This document shows, piece by piece, positions 4,708 to 5,867 of a stretch of 5,867 nt of DNA. The notes beneath the pieces were generated by a model, which did no database searches, was not told the DNA's origin, and saw nothing but the letters and a program-made list of their open reading frames with translations. Both the position numbers and the translations under genes were made by a program. Positions within the stretch are counted from its first letter, which is position 1. Every line of letters begins with the position of its first letter. This stretch comes from Planctomycetaceae bacterium (GTDB taxonomy: Bacteria > Planctomycetota > Phycisphaerae > Phycisphaerales > SM1A02), in contig CANHFL010000094.1 in assembly GCA_947459855.1 (NCBI GenBank), forward strand, positions 1 to 5,867, written 5' to 3'.

Positions 4708-5867
4708 GCCGCCACCTCCTGCGTGCCTGCGGGCTCGGCATCGAGCTCGGCCGCGCCCACGCGCTCGACCTCGATTCCGCGCACCAGTTCCTCGTATGCC
4801 AGGACCGCGCTGCCCGGGATGTGCGGCGCGATCAGCCGCGCCAGCGCCGCGCGCGCACCGCGCGAGGCGACCACCACCACCGGCAGTCCGCCGTCCGCCA
4901 GCGGCCGCGCCGCCGCCGCGATCGCGCGCACCACGCGCGCCGCGTCCTCGGCCGGAAGCGTGGTGGCCGGGTCGCCGTCGACCATCGCCACCGACTCCGC
5001 CACCGTTCGGTCCAGCCGGTCGCCCGCCACGACGCACGCCAGCACGGGGCGCCCGTCCGCGTCGGGGCGCGCATACTGCTGGCAGATCGCGCGCCTCACG
5101 GCACCGCGCGCGGCATCGGCCATCGCGTGCGGGTCGCGCGAACGCGGCGCGGCATCCGCCACGGCCTCCAGGATCGCCTCCAGGTCGCGCACCGCGACGC
5201 GCTCGCGCAGCAGGAGCTGCATCACGCGCTGAAGTTCGCCCGGGCGGATCGCCGCGGGCACGGTCTCGTCGACGAGGCGCGGCGCACGCACCCGCAGTTC
5301 GGCAAGCAGGTCGCTCACGTGCTCGCGGGTCAGCAGCTCGTCAGCGTGCCGGCGTACGACGGTGGCCAGGTGCGCGCCCAGCACCGATTCGGGCGTCGCG
5401 ACCGCGCATCCCAGGTGCTCGGCCTGCGCACGCAGGCTGGGCGCGATCCACGTCGCCTCCAGCCCGAACGCCGGCTCGCGCGTCGCGATGCCGGGCAGGT
5501 TCGGCGCACGGCCGTCGCTCGGCATCGCAAGCAGTTCGCCCAGGCGCAGCTCGCCCTCGCCGACCGATGCGCCGCGGATGCGGATCCGGTAGCCGCCCGA
5601 GGCCAGCGAGCGCTCGTCCCGCACGCGCACCGGCGGGACCACGATCCCCAGGTCCTGCGCCACCTGGCGACGGATTCCCTCGATCCGGCGAAGGAGCGGC
5701 GATTGCCCGCCCTCACGCACCAGCGAGACCAGCCCCGCACCGACCTCAACCTCGAGCGGCTCGACGGCAAGCAGCGCACCGATCTCCGCGGCGCGGCGCG
5801 CCTTCTCGTCGTTCGCCGGCGCGATCGCTCGCGTGCCGCGCGGTCCCGGCTTGGCCTCGGCGACCGC
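4704..5867 (-). CDS. flhA: FlhA, flagellar export gate protein (C-terminal cytoplasmic part)
   Basis: The window holds the last 387 residues of FlhA, and the N-terminal membrane part is beyond the right edge. FlhA forms the nonameric ring of the flagellar type III export apparatus; its cytoplasmic domain binds chaperone-substrate complexes and selects the export order. From the edge inward, a charged linker (window residues 1-30) leads to LLAVEPLEVEVGAGLVSLV (32-50), the FlhA domain start. Then come IRRQVAQDLGIVVPPVRVRD (65-84), GYRIRIRG (92-99), REPAFGLEATWI (130-141), VLGAHLATVVRRHADELL (162-179), LVDETVP and ELQRVMQLLLRERVAVRDLEAILEAVAD (198-238). These are the family's hallmark blocks. 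The C-terminus includes LAYEELVRGIEVERVG, like the LSYNEL motif of relatives. No membrane segments occur in the visible part, as expected for this half. The stop overlaps the flhF start by four bases. A GTG near 5720 is internal, not the start. Confidence 0.95.
   Translation of the reverse strand, partial: AVAEAKPGPRGTRAIAPANDEKARRAAEIGALLAVEPLEVEVGAGLVSLVREGGQSPLLRRIEGIRRQVAQDLGIVVPPVRVRDERSLASGGYRIRIRGASVGEGELRLGELLAMPSDGRAPNLPGIATREPAFGLEATWIAPSLRAQAEHLGCAVATPESVLGAHLATVVRRHADELLTREHVSDLLAELRVRAPRLVDETVPAAIRPGELQRVMQLLLRERVAVRDLEAILEAVADAAPRSRDPHAMADAARGAVRRAICQQYARPDADGRPVLACVVAGDRLDRTVAESVAMVDGDPATTLPAEDAARVVRAIAAAARPLADGGLPVVVVASRGARAALARLIAPHIPGSAVLAYEELVRGIEVERVGAAELDAEPAGTQEVAA
4713..4720 (-). 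promoter_or_regulatory. Ribosome binding site of flhF inside flhA
   Basis: AGGAGGTG on the minus strand is a near-perfect Shine-Dalgarno sequence, 5 bases before the flhF ATG and within the last codons of flhA. It decides the flhF start over in-frame codons further upstream. Confidence 0.8.

Noticed and set aside
2600..4741. A 713-codon frame that would fuse a long N-terminal region to FlhG
   Set aside because: The upstream part is an out-of-frame reading of flhF and is Arg/Gly-rich noise. FlhG homology and a ribosome binding site begin at 3601.
2444..5232. Very long plus-strand open frames (588 and 749 codons) opposite the flagellar genes
   Set aside because: They lie antisense to flhA, flhF and flhG, which carry clear family motifs. 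The translations are low-complexity Arg/Ala/Ser/Pro and contain no domain.

Overview
The window is very GC-rich DNA, roughly 70% by eye, and gene-dense. It carries the 3' part of a flagellar operon on the minus strand, facing a short metabolic gene pair on the plus strand. The sigma factor reads most like the FliA/WhiG-type sigma factors of Planctomycetota. This rests on its region 2 stretch (FETYCAPRIRGAI and DELRSMDWVPRLVRS) and its region 4 stretch (YYYEEMTMKEIG and LSESRVSQMHSSI). The order flhA-flhF-flhG-fliA is also usual there, although several other flagellated phyla share it. The phylum is therefore an inference from remembered family patterns, not a search result.

Layout: bases 1-31 are the end of an unidentified plus-strand gene. 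Bases 68-730 encode the B subunit of a 3-oxoacid/succinyl-CoA-type CoA-transferase. Bases 731-1221 are a 491-base non-coding stretch between convergent genes, and it is unusually rich in inverted and direct repeats. On the minus strand, in transcription order, come flhA (C-terminal half only, running off the right edge), flhF, flhG, a 271-base spacer with a likely promoter and structured leader, and the flagellar sigma factor gene fliA, ending at 1222.

The flagellar genes form one functional block. FlhA is the export-gate platform of the flagellar type III secretion system. FlhF (an SRP-type GTPase) and FlhG (a MinD-type ATPase) set the place and number of flagella. FliA directs RNA polymerase to late flagellar promoters. 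flhA and flhF overlap by 4 bases and flhF and flhG by 1 base, each with a good ribosome binding site inside the upstream gene, so the three are translationally coupled. fliA is set apart and seems to have its own promoter.

The most noteworthy features are a roughly 110-residue, strongly basic Ala/Pro/Lys-rich N-terminal extension on the sigma factor, resembling histone-H1-like tails; overlapping, mutually exclusive hairpins in the fliA leader; and the nested inverted repeats plus a 40-base direct repeat between the convergent genes. No complete new multi-gene system is evident.
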